Positions 50,958 to 61,720 of a stretch of 64,000 nt of DNA are shown in pieces. Source of the stretch: Chytridium lagenaria (taxonomy: Eukaryota; Chytridiomycota; Chytridiomycetes; Chytridiales; Chytridiaceae); contig JAHLKC010000074.1 in assembly GCA_025449115.1 (NCBI GenBank), forward strand, positions 124,001 to 188,000, in the 5' to 3' direction. The number at the start of each line of letters is the position of its first letter. Positions within the stretch are counted from its first letter, which is position 1. Below the pieces are notes generated by a model. That model searched no databases. It saw only the letters and a program-made list of their open reading frames with translations, and was not told the origin of the DNA. The translations under genes and the position numbers were made by a program.

Positions 50958-52027
50958 ATGAATTCGGACATGTCAGACTCAGACGAAGAAGTGATGGCTG
51001 TTGTCATAGCACTTGCTGAAGACGACGAAACACTCTTAAAGGAGCAGCAAACGCAGTAGAAGGGCCATTCTAAGTCACAGATTTAACTTTAACAAGCATC
51101 CAGCAGCTTCACAGCACTGGCGGGAAATGTTTCGCTTTGGGAAGAATGAGATCTTGCAACTTGTTCACCTCTTCCGGCTTCCGAACCCTATAATTGTTGA
51201 TCGGGTCCCTATGAAACCAGAGATTGCCTTTGTGCATGTTCCTCCGACGTATGGCCTACCCTAATAGGCTTTGTGATATGCAAGTCATGTTCGGATATGC
51301 ACTCAGTACCTTCAGCAAGATCAGTAACACCGTCCTTCACCACATACATGACGAGTTCAGCCATCTTCTTGATTGGGACAGCGAGAGGCTAACATCAACA
51401 AAGCTTCAGGCCATGGCCAATACAATAAGGGAGCTCCGCTTGATTGCTGTGTGGGTTTCATTGATGGTACAGTTCGTGGCATTGCGCGTCCCATCACACT
51501 GCAAAAAGAGGCTTACAACGGTCACAAACGGAAACACGCTCTCAAGTATCAATCTATTGTGACGCCAGATGGAATGATAGCACACTTATTTGGGCCAGTC
51601 AATGGTCCACGACACGATCTCTATCTACTTAAGAAGAGGCAACATTCTCGAAACGCTGGACACGGAGCTTTCAAAGGACGGCAAACATTTCGTCATTTAC
51701 GGAGACCCCGCCTATGGCAATCGTGAACACCTGTGCTGCCCTTTTAAATACGGAATTACACCTGAGAAGGCCGAGTTCAACAAGAAGATGAGCAAAGTCA
51801 GAGAAAGTGTGGAGTGGGGATTTGGGATGATAACTCGCTATTGGGCATTTTGCGATTATAGCAAGAACCAAAAGCTCTTTTTACAGCCTGTTGGGAAGAT
51901 ATATAGGGTCGCGGCAATTCTGTGCAATGTTTACACGTGTTTCTACGGAAACCAAATCGCCGAATATTTTGGATTGCAACCTCCAACTCCGTCGGAATAT
52001 CTACATGCCACGATGGTGGAAGAATAA
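50958..52027 (+). CDS. Harbinger-type DDE transposase (DDE_Tnp_4), frameshifted
   Basis: It starts MNSDMSDSDEEVMAVVIALA. The frame then changes near 51,045, 51,230, 51,440 and 51,640, but the conserved order is intact: HWREMFRFGKNEILQLVHLF, RMAYPNRLCDMQVMFG, GFIDGTVRGIARP (first catalytic Asp, about 51,465), HALKYQSIVTPDGMIAHLFG, GPVNGPRHDLYLL, VIYGDPAYGN (second Asp, about 51,705) and VRESVEWGFGMI (catalytic Glu, about 51,815). The protein ends YLHATMVEE at the TAA. Length (about 350 residues) is normal for HARBI1-like nucleases. The shifts may again be sequence error. Confidence 0.85.
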
Positions 52028-52048
52028 TAATAAAGAGAGAACTACTAT

Positions 52049-53294
52049 TCATACAATAAATGTTTTTATTATACATCCGTAATCAATGACAAAAGACCCT
52101 GAATAAGGGCAGTTTGAGACTCCATAAATCTTCGGTCTTTCTCCTCCCCTCTCCTTCCTATCTGCACGGTCTTTCTCCTCCCTCTCTGTCCTATCTGCAC
52201 GGTCCTTCTCCTCCCTCGCTATCCTATCTGCACGGTCCTTCTCCTCCTTGTACAGCCTCTCTGCTTTCATCTCTTCAAGCTTCTTCTCCTCCAAGTTTAA
52301 CTTCTTTTCCTCCATACCCAGCTTTCGTTCCTCCAAAGAGTAATCCGCAATTTTCCGCGTGTCCTTTTGCTCAAAATACTTCAAGAGAATTGCAGCTGTT
52401 GAGGAGGTAGCTGAATTAATGTCCGACCGTTGCCGTTTTCTTCTAGAGGATGAAGAAGCTGTTTCACCAGGTAGCCACCCATCTTTACTCTCCATGTCAA
52501 TGTCACTCGATTCCTTATCCCCATTCTCCGTTTCTCCTTCATTTACGTTCTTCCGCTTCCCACCCGTCTTAACCAGACCAGCAGCTGCAGCCATTACTAT
52601 AGCCTTGCCTTTTTCCTCCTTCTTCTGTGCCTCAGCCTTTTCCTTCTCAGTCTTCTCTGCCTTTTCAAGCTCATGAAACTCCATCTATTAAAGTGTTAAT
52701 GGTGCAAAGAATATCTCAACTCTCACCATTTCTAATATATCAGTCAACAAGCGTTCCCTCTCTTCGAATTCTTCATCTGTTCCTGAGGCCCTAAGCGAAT
52801 CCATCTCTTCTTTTTTAAAAGCATCGACTAAGGTCTCAAACCGACGCCGAACAGTTGTTTCTGGCAGATTTTGAATGAGGTCCCCGCATTCCTGGAAGTG
52901 CTTCCCCTGCCCCGGTAAGGCTGTCCTTCAAAGCATTCGTAACAGCCTGCCACTTATCCTTGATTTTCCCGTATCCTGCCAGCAAAGGGCTGCTGGTCGA
53001 GAACCAGCTTAAGGAGCTCAATGTCAATGGAGGGGTGAAGCGGAAGGTCTTGGCGACCTTTGGGGTTTTGGGGAGTTTTGAGCGGGTTTGGAGGGTTTAG
53101 GGTTTTTGGGGGTGGATGTCTTCCACCGTGGGTTTTGGAGAGCTTTCCTTGGAAGTTTGGGGGGTTGTTTGGGGGGATTTGGGCTCTTCATCGTCGACGT
53201 CAGGCATGTTTGCAAAATGAGAAAATGTCTTCTCGATAGCGGGGTCGTCGTTGAGAAATTTTATTTCGAATGTTTTCATTACACTCGATGTCAT
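52049..53294 (-). CDS. Harbinger second protein: Myb/SANT-like domain plus charged coiled coil
   Basis: The 5' exon region (from 53294) is Pro/Lys rich. A GYGKIKDKWQAVTNALKDSL segment (about 52,920-52,985) and, in a shifted frame, IQNLPETTVRRRFETLVDAF look like the trihelix of Myb/SANT-like DNA-binding partners in Harbinger elements. After a short gap or intron near 52,690-52,730, the frame 52684-52049 encodes EKAEKTEKEKAEAQKKEEKG, a basic KRKRQRSD-like patch and a repeated EEKDRADR heptad-like stretch. In known systems the partner protein brings the nuclease to the TIRs. It converges on the transposase gene; the stops are 21 bp apart. Confidence 0.65.
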
Positions 53295-53358
53295 CGAGAA
53301 ATTTGTCCTACTGAGAAAATTTAAATTTGAAACTTTTCATCTGCAAAAACTCTCTATT

Positions 53359-54082
53359 GTATAGTAAAACAAAAACCCAATCATTGATTAATAAATTACC
53401 GTGCACATGCAGTAGTACCCTTTTTTTTTGGTGTAACTGGGAGATGGGACTGGGGAGTAGGTCAGGTGGGGCTGAGGGGACGGGTTAAGCCATCATTACA
53501 CAGGATGGAGACTAATATTATACTCTGTTATTCACTACCTATTTCCGCTTTTCTTGGTACATGGCGCCTGTTTCCACTTGCGATTGTCATCTCCACAAGT
53601 CACCAGCTACAGAAACAATTCATTGTTTCCATCACGTTGACGGCAAACAGAACTAAGCTTACCTGTTGAGAGGCTCATATCATGACAATATATGTGCAGG
53701 GATCACACAAATATGTCACTTTCAATTTACTTTTGTACATGCTACCTGAAAAATGTCTGTATGTCCATGTGATTGTGATTTTGAGTGTTTGTACATCCCA
53801 TAACACTGTTATTTTATAAGTTATTAAAATATGTCAAAACCCATGCATTCCTTCATATTTCCAATAGCACGTAGTTAGAGCAAAAATGATTTTCTGCTTT
53901 TGTTAACAGATATTAATTTCCCCATAACCCTTTATTTATTTTATGATTACAGTCTTACAAGCATACTACAGGGATAAGAAAACTCTCTCAGTTTAAGTAA
54001 TACTGCCTAAGTGTTTGGAACTACCGTTGCACTGCCAGGAGTTTCTTGTACAAATGCAGGTACTACCTTGTAAACTTAGGTC
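53359..54082. other. No gene recognised
   Basis: AT-rich spacer between the Harbinger element and the copia cluster; only a weak 67-codon frame at 53466-53669. Confidence 0.45.
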
Positions 54083-54588
54083 TGTTGGATTTCGCTGACT
54101 TGACTCACAAGGACGCGGTACAATCACTCTGACCATTAGTCCGCGGCGTCGGGCGCAACACTAGAGTGCTCTGGAATTTACGCGTCGTTAGAGTTGAGCG
54201 CAAACGCGCCCACTAGACTTCTAATTTACATTCTGGACTCGCTTTGAATTTCCCACTTTGATTTACCTTCCTTGATTGGTTTATTTTCATTATGCCAGTT
54301 TAATTACAACTCTACCTGTTTGTGATTGGACATTCCCTTCTAGGCTTTATTCCCTTTGTTCCCGTCAAGGCTCTCTGATTTGTTTATCTTTGTAGTGGAG
54401 ACTTTAACGCGTGAGTGCACGCGTCTCCGATAGGTTTACCTTTGTGTTGTCTTTCCTCTTTACTTGTTCGTTTTGTTTGAGTATTTAAAAACTCGTGTGT
54501 TGAGTCGAAATAAATCAAGAACGTTGTTCGCGAAAAAGTGCGTTTAACTTTGTTTTAATTGAGCCCCGTGAACAACAAGTAATCAACA
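54083..54588 (+). repeat. 5' LTR of copia element 1
   Basis: It runs from TGTTGGATTTCGCTGACTTG to GTAATCAACA and is highly similar to 61194-61698. ACGCGT occurs three times (54180, 54407, 54419) and TATTTAAA near 54,483 is a TATA candidate. Confidence 0.85.
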
Positions 54589-54610
54589 GTGGTAGCACTT
54601 CTCTGACGAT

Positions 54611-57600
54611 ATGGGAAAGAAAGAGGACTCGGATGACGAGCGCAGCAAGACAGTCAAGTTCGACGGGCAAGACTTTCACATCTGGAAACGTCGGATGACC
54701 ACTTACCTCAAAGACAAGGGTCTTTGGGCGATCACTGAGATAGGATTTACGCCGTACGTTAACGAGAACGCTCCAACCAAAGAAGAGAAGGATCTGCGGA
54801 TCAAGGAGCAGTCGGCTAACGATCGTGCTAAGAACCGGATAGAGTCTCGAGTGACTGATTCGGTCTTACACTTGATTGGAGAGGACTTCACGGCCAAGGA
54901 AGCGTGGGAGTGCCTCGTGTCATCATTTGAGCGTAAATCCCAACCCAACCGCAACGCTCTCACACGCAAGCTCACGCGTCTCAGAATGAAGGAGGACGCG
55001 TCTTTACGCGTATTCGTTGCAGAACTTTCGACAATGGTCAACCAACTCAAGGCAGCCGGCGAGGCTGTCTCCAACGAGCAACACATTGCTCACCTGCTCA
55101 CCAAACTCCCGGAAGCTTACGACGTCGCGGTTGCCAACATTGAAACGGACGACAAAGCGGTCAAGGACTACAACCTGGTCGTTGCCAGGCTTCTCGACTG
55201 TGAAGAGAAGATCAAGGACCGCGTGGAGGCATCGGAGGAAGCGGAGGCCTTCTTCACGACAAGAGCGCGTAAGGGGAAGAAACCAGCAGGAAAGGACGCG
55301 TCGAAAGGTGGAGATAAAAGGTCAGTGACTTGTTTTAAGTGCAAGAAGATAGGACACTATGCGAACAAGTGTCGCTCTGGGAAGAAGAAGGACTCGGGGG
55401 AGTCGAGTGATGATACCTCAGAGAACGAGAGAGATGGTGGTGGTAGGAACCGTCATCGTGGGAAGTGGTGGAAGAAGCGCGCCTCGGACAAGAAGAAGTC
55501 TGCAAACACGGCGCGTGCAAGTCCAATTGCCTTTATGGCTATTGTGCGTCAGGTTGACGCGGAGGCTGGGGAAGCCTTGTCGGTTAAGCTGGAGAAGCGG
55601 GATAACCGATGGATTCTGGACTCTGGAGCCACTCACCATATGACCTTCTCGAAGGAAGGATTGCGGGGTTACCGCGCCGCGAGCAGCCGCGTAAAAACTG
55701 CAGAGCACGGCGAAGGAATACGCGTGGAGGGAGTAGGAGATTTAACCCTCAGCATCAAGGTCGGGAAGGCCACGCAAACGATCACGCTCAAGAACGTACT
55801 CTATGTGCCGGAGCTCACGCGTAATCTCATCTCTCTGGGTGCAGCAGCGTCGCGTGGCGTTGTTTTGGAGTCATCCAGCGGCAAGTATCGCCTCAGACAC
55901 GTCGGATCGAACGACGTGACGGCAGAGTTCAAGGTTGAGGACAACCTATTTATCTGGTGCAGCCAGACACCGCAGCAAACACCACGATGGGTGTGAAAAG
56001 CCAGTCGCTCAACAGCGCGCAGATTTGGCATCGACGGATGGGTCACATCTCGATGAAGGCGGTGAAGAAGCTTGAAAAATCGGCAACGGGTGTACGCATC
56101 ACGTTGTATAACGACGACGACGACGTGCTGTGCAAGGGATGCATTGAGGGGAAGCTTACGCGCTCCTCTCACCCGGAGAGAGTTGAGAAGGACTACAAAG
56201 TCTTGGAACGCGTTCACGTGGATTTGGCGGGACCCATGAAGCGGAAGAGCTTGGGAGGGTCGCGTTACTTCATGGTGGTTGTGGACGCGTCAACGGGTTA
56301 CTGCAACACGTACATGCTCAAGGAAAAGAAGCAAGCGGTTCAGTACATCAAGCAGTACAAGAGAGAGGCCGAGGCACTCACAGGTCGACGGATTGACGCG
56401 TTGAGATACTCGGAAAGGAACCCTGAGGAGATGGAACGACTTCGAGAAAAGCCGCATCTCCTGGAGATTGTTGCAGATAACGGTGGGGAATTTAAGAACA
56501 AGCAGCTGGAGGCATGGTGCCTGGAGGAAGGCATCAAGCTCACGTTCACCATGCCCTACACAGCAGAACGGTGTCGCGGAAAGAATGAATCGGTCGCTCA
56601 TTGAGAAGGCAAAGTGCATGCTTAGCGACGCGAGTCTTGACGACAAATTCTGGGGAGAGGCCGTTACGTGTGCCACGTACTTGTACAATCGATCTCCTCG
56701 TAAGGATGGGATTTTCTGGAAGGCTTCACGGGAAGGAAGCCTAACCTGAAACGCGTTCGAATCTTCGGTTGCGCATGTTACGCGCACGTCCCAAAGGAAC
56801 GACGGAAGAAGATGGAGAAGAACGCGCGCAAATGCATTTTCTTGGGATATGAGGCAATGGGATATCGCCTTTATGACCCAGTCACGAAGAAAGTAGTGCG
56901 CAGCAAGACTGTTGTGTTTGACGAGTTGAACACTGGAGTGTGGGAAGGACACGACGCAGACGTGTCCACCTGGAAGGTACACAGGAAGCTGCTGGACAAG
57001 GTGGGAAGCGATTCAGGAAGTTGGGGGAGCGATGAAGACTCCGAGGATTACGAAGATGAGTCATTTAGCTCTGAGGATGATGGAGATGACGCATCACAGG
57101 TCAGTGAAGACAGCAAAGCGTTGGAGGATGATGTCGAGGATTCTCAGGAAGAGAACGACGCGTCAGAAGAGTTTGAAGACGCGCCAACCTCGCCAAGAAG
57201 GACTCCTCAACGCGCTATACGCAGCGTTTCATGTCTCCTGGTACCAGCAGCACCATTAGCAGAGGAAGGCACTCGTCGTTATTCCCTGAGAGAGAGGAGG
57301 CCAGCAAATACAGAATGGCTTAAGGCTCAAGCGCCAGGAAAGCGCGCTCCTGCTCCACGTAAGCCTGCAGCACACACCGTTACCGTGATGAGTGACGAGG
57401 ACGTGACAGATCCAGTAACCGTTGAGGACGCGTTGGGACGTGTCGATTCAGAAGAATGGTTAAAAGCACTCCAGGAGGAGTCCTTGCTGGAGCATCAGAC
57501 GTGGCGTCTGGTGCCTCGACCAAAAGCCAAGCACATTATCAAGAGTGGATGGCTGCTCCGTTACAAGCGAAAGGAAAACGCTCCGTGGAAAGGAGAAAAG

Positions 57601-58859
57601 CTCGATTCGTTGCAAACGACGTCAAGACGGCGTTTTTTCTCAACTGCAACCTTAAGGAGGAGATATACATCGAGCAACCAGAGGGTTTTGTGATTGTTGG
57701 GAAGGAAGACTGGGTTTGTCTTCTCTTGAAGACCTTGTACGGGTTGAAGCAATCACCTCTTGGATGGAACGAGGTGTTAGATGAGTTTCTCATCTCGATA
57801 GGCTTCACACGTTCCCTCTCGGATCCCTGTCTTTACTACCGACGCAACGGCGAGAGGTTAACGTTACTGGTTGTCTATGTTGACGACCTGGTGCACGCGT
57901 GTCCTGATCAGGAAGAGGCAGACGCGTTTCAAGACGATCTCAAGCGTCGGTTTACGGTCACAAGCCAGGGGGAGCCAAGATACGCGGTTGGAACCCAAGT
58001 TCGCTACAATCAACATGAGAGGCATGTGCGTATCAAGCAAGAGGCCTATATCATCTCGATGATGAAGAAGCTACCAGTGCCAGAAGGACATCTTAAGAAG
58101 CTTCCGCTAAGGGCAGGAACGAGTCTCAGACGCGTTGAAGACAGCGAGACTCCATTGGAAGAAGTGGAGGGACTAGCCTATCGAACTGTGGTCGGTTCAT
58201 TGATGTACGCGATGGTTAATTCGCGTCCCGACGTGGCATTTGCAGTTGGAATTCTGGCACGCTACCAGGCGCGTCGTGGACACGAGCACTGGGAGTGTGC
58301 TCGCGATTTAGTTGGGTATTTACAGTTGACGCGTAGCTTGGGCATAAGCTATTCGCGTCAAGGGAACAAGTTGAAGCTTGAAGGATTCAGCGACGCGGAT
58401 CTTGGGAACGATCCGGACGAGAAGAAGTCAATCAGTGGATTCATCATCATGCTGAATGGAGGAGCTGTGATGTAGGGTGCGTGTAAACAAGCGTCAGTAG
58501 CTGTTTCCAGCGTAGAGGCCGAATATGTCGCGTTGAGTGAGGCATCGTCAGAGCTCATCTGGTTGAAGCAGCTTCTGGAGGAGATAGGATACTCCTTGAC
58601 AATCCACCAACGCTTTGGTGTGATAACACGGCAGCAGAGGCCATTGCAAAGAACACCATCATCAGCTCGAGGAAGCGACACGTGGATCTTCGGTTCCACG
58701 CGGTTAGAAATCGCGTTGCCAAACGTTTGCTTCAGGTGGAGCACATTGGAACCAAGGAACAGCCTGCAGACATGCTTACGAAAGGGCTGGCGCGTAGGGA
58801 TCTGGAGAGGTGTCGTGAACACGTGGGGATGGTACTCGTTGATGATAACGCTTCAGAGA
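54611..58859 (+). pseudogene. copia gag-pol polyprotein, element 1, frameshifted
   Basis: Gag starts MGKKEDSDDERSKTVKFDGQ and has the UBN2-like Gag core (FHIWKRRMTTYLKDKGLW). Zinc knuckle CFKCKKIGHYANKC is at 55331-55372, aspartic protease WILDSGATHHMTF near 55,610 and gag-pre-integrase IWHRRMGHISMKAV near 56,025. Integrase: KGCIEGKLTRSSHP, VHVDLAGPM and IVADNGGEFKNKQ. RT: DVKTAAFL-like block, IEQPEGFVIVGKEDWVCLLL and VVYVDDLVHACPD (catalytic YVDD, about 57,875). RNase H: SVEAEYVALSEASSELIWLK, HVDLRFHAVRNRVAKRL. Defects against element 2: one T lost near 55,950, several bases lost at about 56,562 and 56,715; TAG replaces an expected Trp codon at 58473. The copy is not autonomous as read. Confidence 0.9.
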
Positions 58860-59260
58860 TGTTGGGTTTATTCATCTTTCTATTTTGTTTCACTCACCCA
58901 CATTCGTTATTTTGTTTAAGTTATTTTTCCCCCGAACCTGTTTGTTTACGCGTTATTTTAAGTTTTGAGTTGATCAGTTTATTGAGCTCCTCATTCCATT
59001 TGAGGAAGCGTTAATCCCTTTAACCTTATTACTTTATGTTTTATTTATGATACGTAATTGGAGGGATTTACGGGTCATGAGTTCTGATGTAAATCCCCAC
59101 CCTCTACATGTATTGCGAAAAGTAGTTAACATTAATATATGGAAGTTTCGTAGTAATTACCTCCCTGTCACCGCTGGAGACTCCATCACTATTCTTTATA
59201 GTTTAATTCCCTTTATTAATAATTATAATTTAACAACAATTGAGCCCCGTAACCCCTACA
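58860..59260 (+). repeat. Probable 5' LTR of copia element 3
   Basis: It begins TGTTGGGTTTATTC and ends CCCCTACA two bases before the primer-binding site. The first ten bases equal those of the element 2 LTR, so the exact border with element 1 is uncertain. The matching 3' LTR is not in the window. Confidence 0.5.
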
Positions 59261-59376
59261 AGTGGTAGCACTTCACCTGGTTGGAAGGAGGAGTGAATCG
59301 ATCCATTTGAGGGCCGAAGAGTAAAGAGAAAAGAGCATTCATCCCAAGAAAGAAAGCAAGCTGTCAACACGAGAAG

Positions 59377-61193
59377 ATGACGAAAGAGAACGACGACAAA
59401 CCGGTGATGTTTGATGGGACACAGTTCCACATCTGGAAGTACCGCATGATCGGGTACTTGAAAGGCAAAGGCCTTTGGAAGATCGTCGAGAAGGGCTGGA
59501 CGCCCTATGCAGTCGTTGACACGCCTACAAACGCCGAAAAGAAGACTAGGTTAAAAGAAGAAGACCTGGACATGAAAGCAAAAGCAAGAATTGAATCAAG
59601 AGTTCACGACATCATCCTACCGTTGATACAGGATGAATCCACGGCAAAGGCGACTTGGGATAAAATAATCGAGACCTATGAAAGAAAGGCTCAGACGAAC
59701 AGAAACGCGATTAGACGCAAACTCACGAACTTGAAGATGAAAGAAGAAGACGACTTAAAGACTTACATCGCGGAGGTCTCGTCAACCATTCAGCAACTGA
59801 AGGCAGCGGGGAAGACACGGCAACCCCGCAACACATCTCCATCCTCTTGACGACCCTCCCGGAAGCATACGACATCATAGTAAATCTCCTCGAGAACGAA
59901 CCCAAAGCCGAGGCTGACTATGCCTATGTCGTTGGAAAGCTGTTAGATCATGAAACGAAATTGAAAGAGAGAAAGAAAGAAAATGAAGAGAATGAAGGCG
60001 CTCAGGCTCACGCTGCGGGACGCTACAATAATCAACAACAAAGACACCGCGGCGGCGAGGACCGAGAATGCTACAATTGCGGAAAGAAAGGACACTTAGC
60101 AAGAGACTGTTGGAGCGCGAGAAGAAATAACGACAACAGAAATGAAAGAGACAACGAACCTCAAGCTCAACCTGCGGCTGCAGGAAGAGGCTTTTTCCGT
60201 GGAAGAGGCCGAGGTGGTTTCCGTGGTCGAGGAGGACGCGGAAGAGGAGGTCGAGGCGGAGGTGGTTGGAATCGAGGACCCAATGCAAACCTGGCAAACC
60301 AAAACAACAATCAGAACAACAACAACGGAGGAAATCCTGTAGTATTCGTTGCAGCAGTACCTACCGTCAACATGAGCTCGGAAGGCGGTCCCCAGACTAG
60401 AGACACCAGATGGATGTTAGACTCTGGAGCAACTCACCACATGACGTTCCAGCGCAACATCCTGTCGAACTACCGCTCCATTCAGTGCAACATCAGCACT
60501 GCCGACAACAACAGCAACCTTGAATCCCGTGGAGTTGGTGACTGTGAAGTGAAGATTAGAAACGGTGAAAGAACAGGAACGTTAATACTCAAGAACGTGT
60601 TATACGTACCAAACATCGGACGGAACCTGATCTCGCTTGGGATGGTGAGGAAGAAGGATCTTGACATATTCCTGAAGAACGACGGATACGACCTTAAACC
60701 AAAGAAAGAACCGTCAGCACAAGCACTTGCAACGTTTACCTACAGCAAAAAGAGAATCTTATTTACCTTGATCAAGTCATCGAATTTAAGCCAAGCACTC
60801 AGCAAAGGTCGAGAAGACCCTGACACCGCACCAGTGGCACTTGCGGATGGGTCACCTAGGAAAGAAGGGAGTGAAGAAGTTAATGAAGGTAGCAAGGGGT
60901 CAAGATGACGAATGAAGAAGACACTTACCTGTGTGAGGGTTGTGTTGATGGGAAAATGACAAGGACATCATTTCCTGACAAACCCGACGAGTTGAAAGCC
61001 AAAGAGCCTCTCGAGAAAGTCCACGTCGATATCGTTGGACCTATGAAGACCGCGTCAAATGGCGCGCACGTTACTTCTCACCATCGTCGACAGCGCACAA
61101 ACTACGTTACCGTTTACCTGTGCAAAAGAAGAATGAGTCATTCAAGTTCATCAAAAGTTTTAAAGAAGAAGCCGAAAGAAAATCAAAGAAAAC
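59377..61193 (+). pseudogene. copia gag-pol polyprotein, element 3, truncated
   Basis: Gag starts MTKENDDKPVMFDGTQFHIW and is related to, but distinct from, that of elements 1 and 2. A frameshift near 59,820 separates it from the rest. Zinc knuckle CYNCGKKGHLARDC at about 60,070-60,110 is followed by a long Arg/Gly-rich stretch (FFRGRGRGGFRGRGGRGRGG), unlike the Lys/Ser-rich linker in the other family. Protease RWMLDSGATHHMTF near 60,410, integrase zinc-finger residues (CEGCVDGKMTRTSF) and VHVDIVGPM near 61,020 follow. It ends inside the integrase domain at the insertion point. Confidence 0.85.
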
Positions 61194-61698
61194 TGTTGGG
61201 TTTCGCTCACTTGACTCACGAGGACGCGTCAGGATCACTCGCACCATTAGTCCGCGGCGTCGGGCGCAACACTAGAGTGCTCTGGAATTTACGCGTCGTT
61301 AGAGTTGAGCGCGAACGCGCCCACTGGACTTCTCATTTACATTCTGGACTCGTTCTGAATTTCCACTTTGATTTACCTTCCTTGATTGGTTTATTTTCTT
61401 TATGCCAGTTTAATTATAATTCTACCTGTTTGTGATTGGACATTCCCTTCTAGCCTTTATTCCCTTTGTTCCCGTCAAGGCTCTCTGATTTGTTTATCTT
61501 TGTAGTGGAGAGTTTAACGCGTGAGTGTACGCGTCTCCGATAGGTTTACCTTTGTGTTGTCTTTCCTCTTTACTTGTTCGTTTTGTTTCAGTATTTAAAG
61601 ACTCGTGTTTTGAGTTGAAATAAATTAAGAACGTTGTTCGAGCAAAAGTGCGTTTAACTTTGTTTTAATTGAGCCCCGTGAACAACAAGTATTCAACA
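61194..61698 (+). repeat. 5' LTR of copia element 2
   Basis: It runs from TGTTGGGTTTCGCTCACTTG to GTATTCAACA, with ACGCGT at 61291, 61517 and 61529, at the same places as in the element 1 LTR. Confidence 0.85.
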
Positions 61699-61720
61699 GT
61701 GGTAGCACTTCTCTGACGAC

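Larger units (their letters stand above)
50822..53355. mobile_element. PIF/Harbinger DNA transposon with TIRs and target duplication
   Basis: The left end AGAGAGTTTTTGCAGATGAG and the inverted right end (ending CTGCAAAAACTCTCT at 53355) match over about 30 bp with two mismatches. The flanking 3-bp ATT at 50819-50821 and 53356-53358 is the target duplication. The element is 2,534 bp and carries a DDE nuclease gene (+) and a convergent DNA-binding/coiled-coil gene (-), the standard two-gene Harbinger design. A second GCAGACGAGAAATTTC copy inside the left end (about 50,918) resembles a subterminal repeat. Confidence 0.9.
54083..58859 (+). mobile_element. copia element 1 (5' LTR plus gag-pol)
   Basis: The 5' LTR spans 54083-54588 and is followed by the primer-binding site TGGTAGCACTTC (54590) and gag-pol. 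No full 3' LTR follows; at 58860 the sequence turns into that of a different copia family after only about ten shared bases. Confidence 0.85.
58860..61193 (+). mobile_element. copia element 3 (second family), interrupted by element 2
   Basis: A probable LTR (58860-59260) ends AACCCCTACA and is followed by TGGTAGCACTTCACC. Gag starts at 59377. The integrase region stops abruptly at 61193, where the LTR of element 2 begins. The rest must lie beyond the window. Confidence 0.75.
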
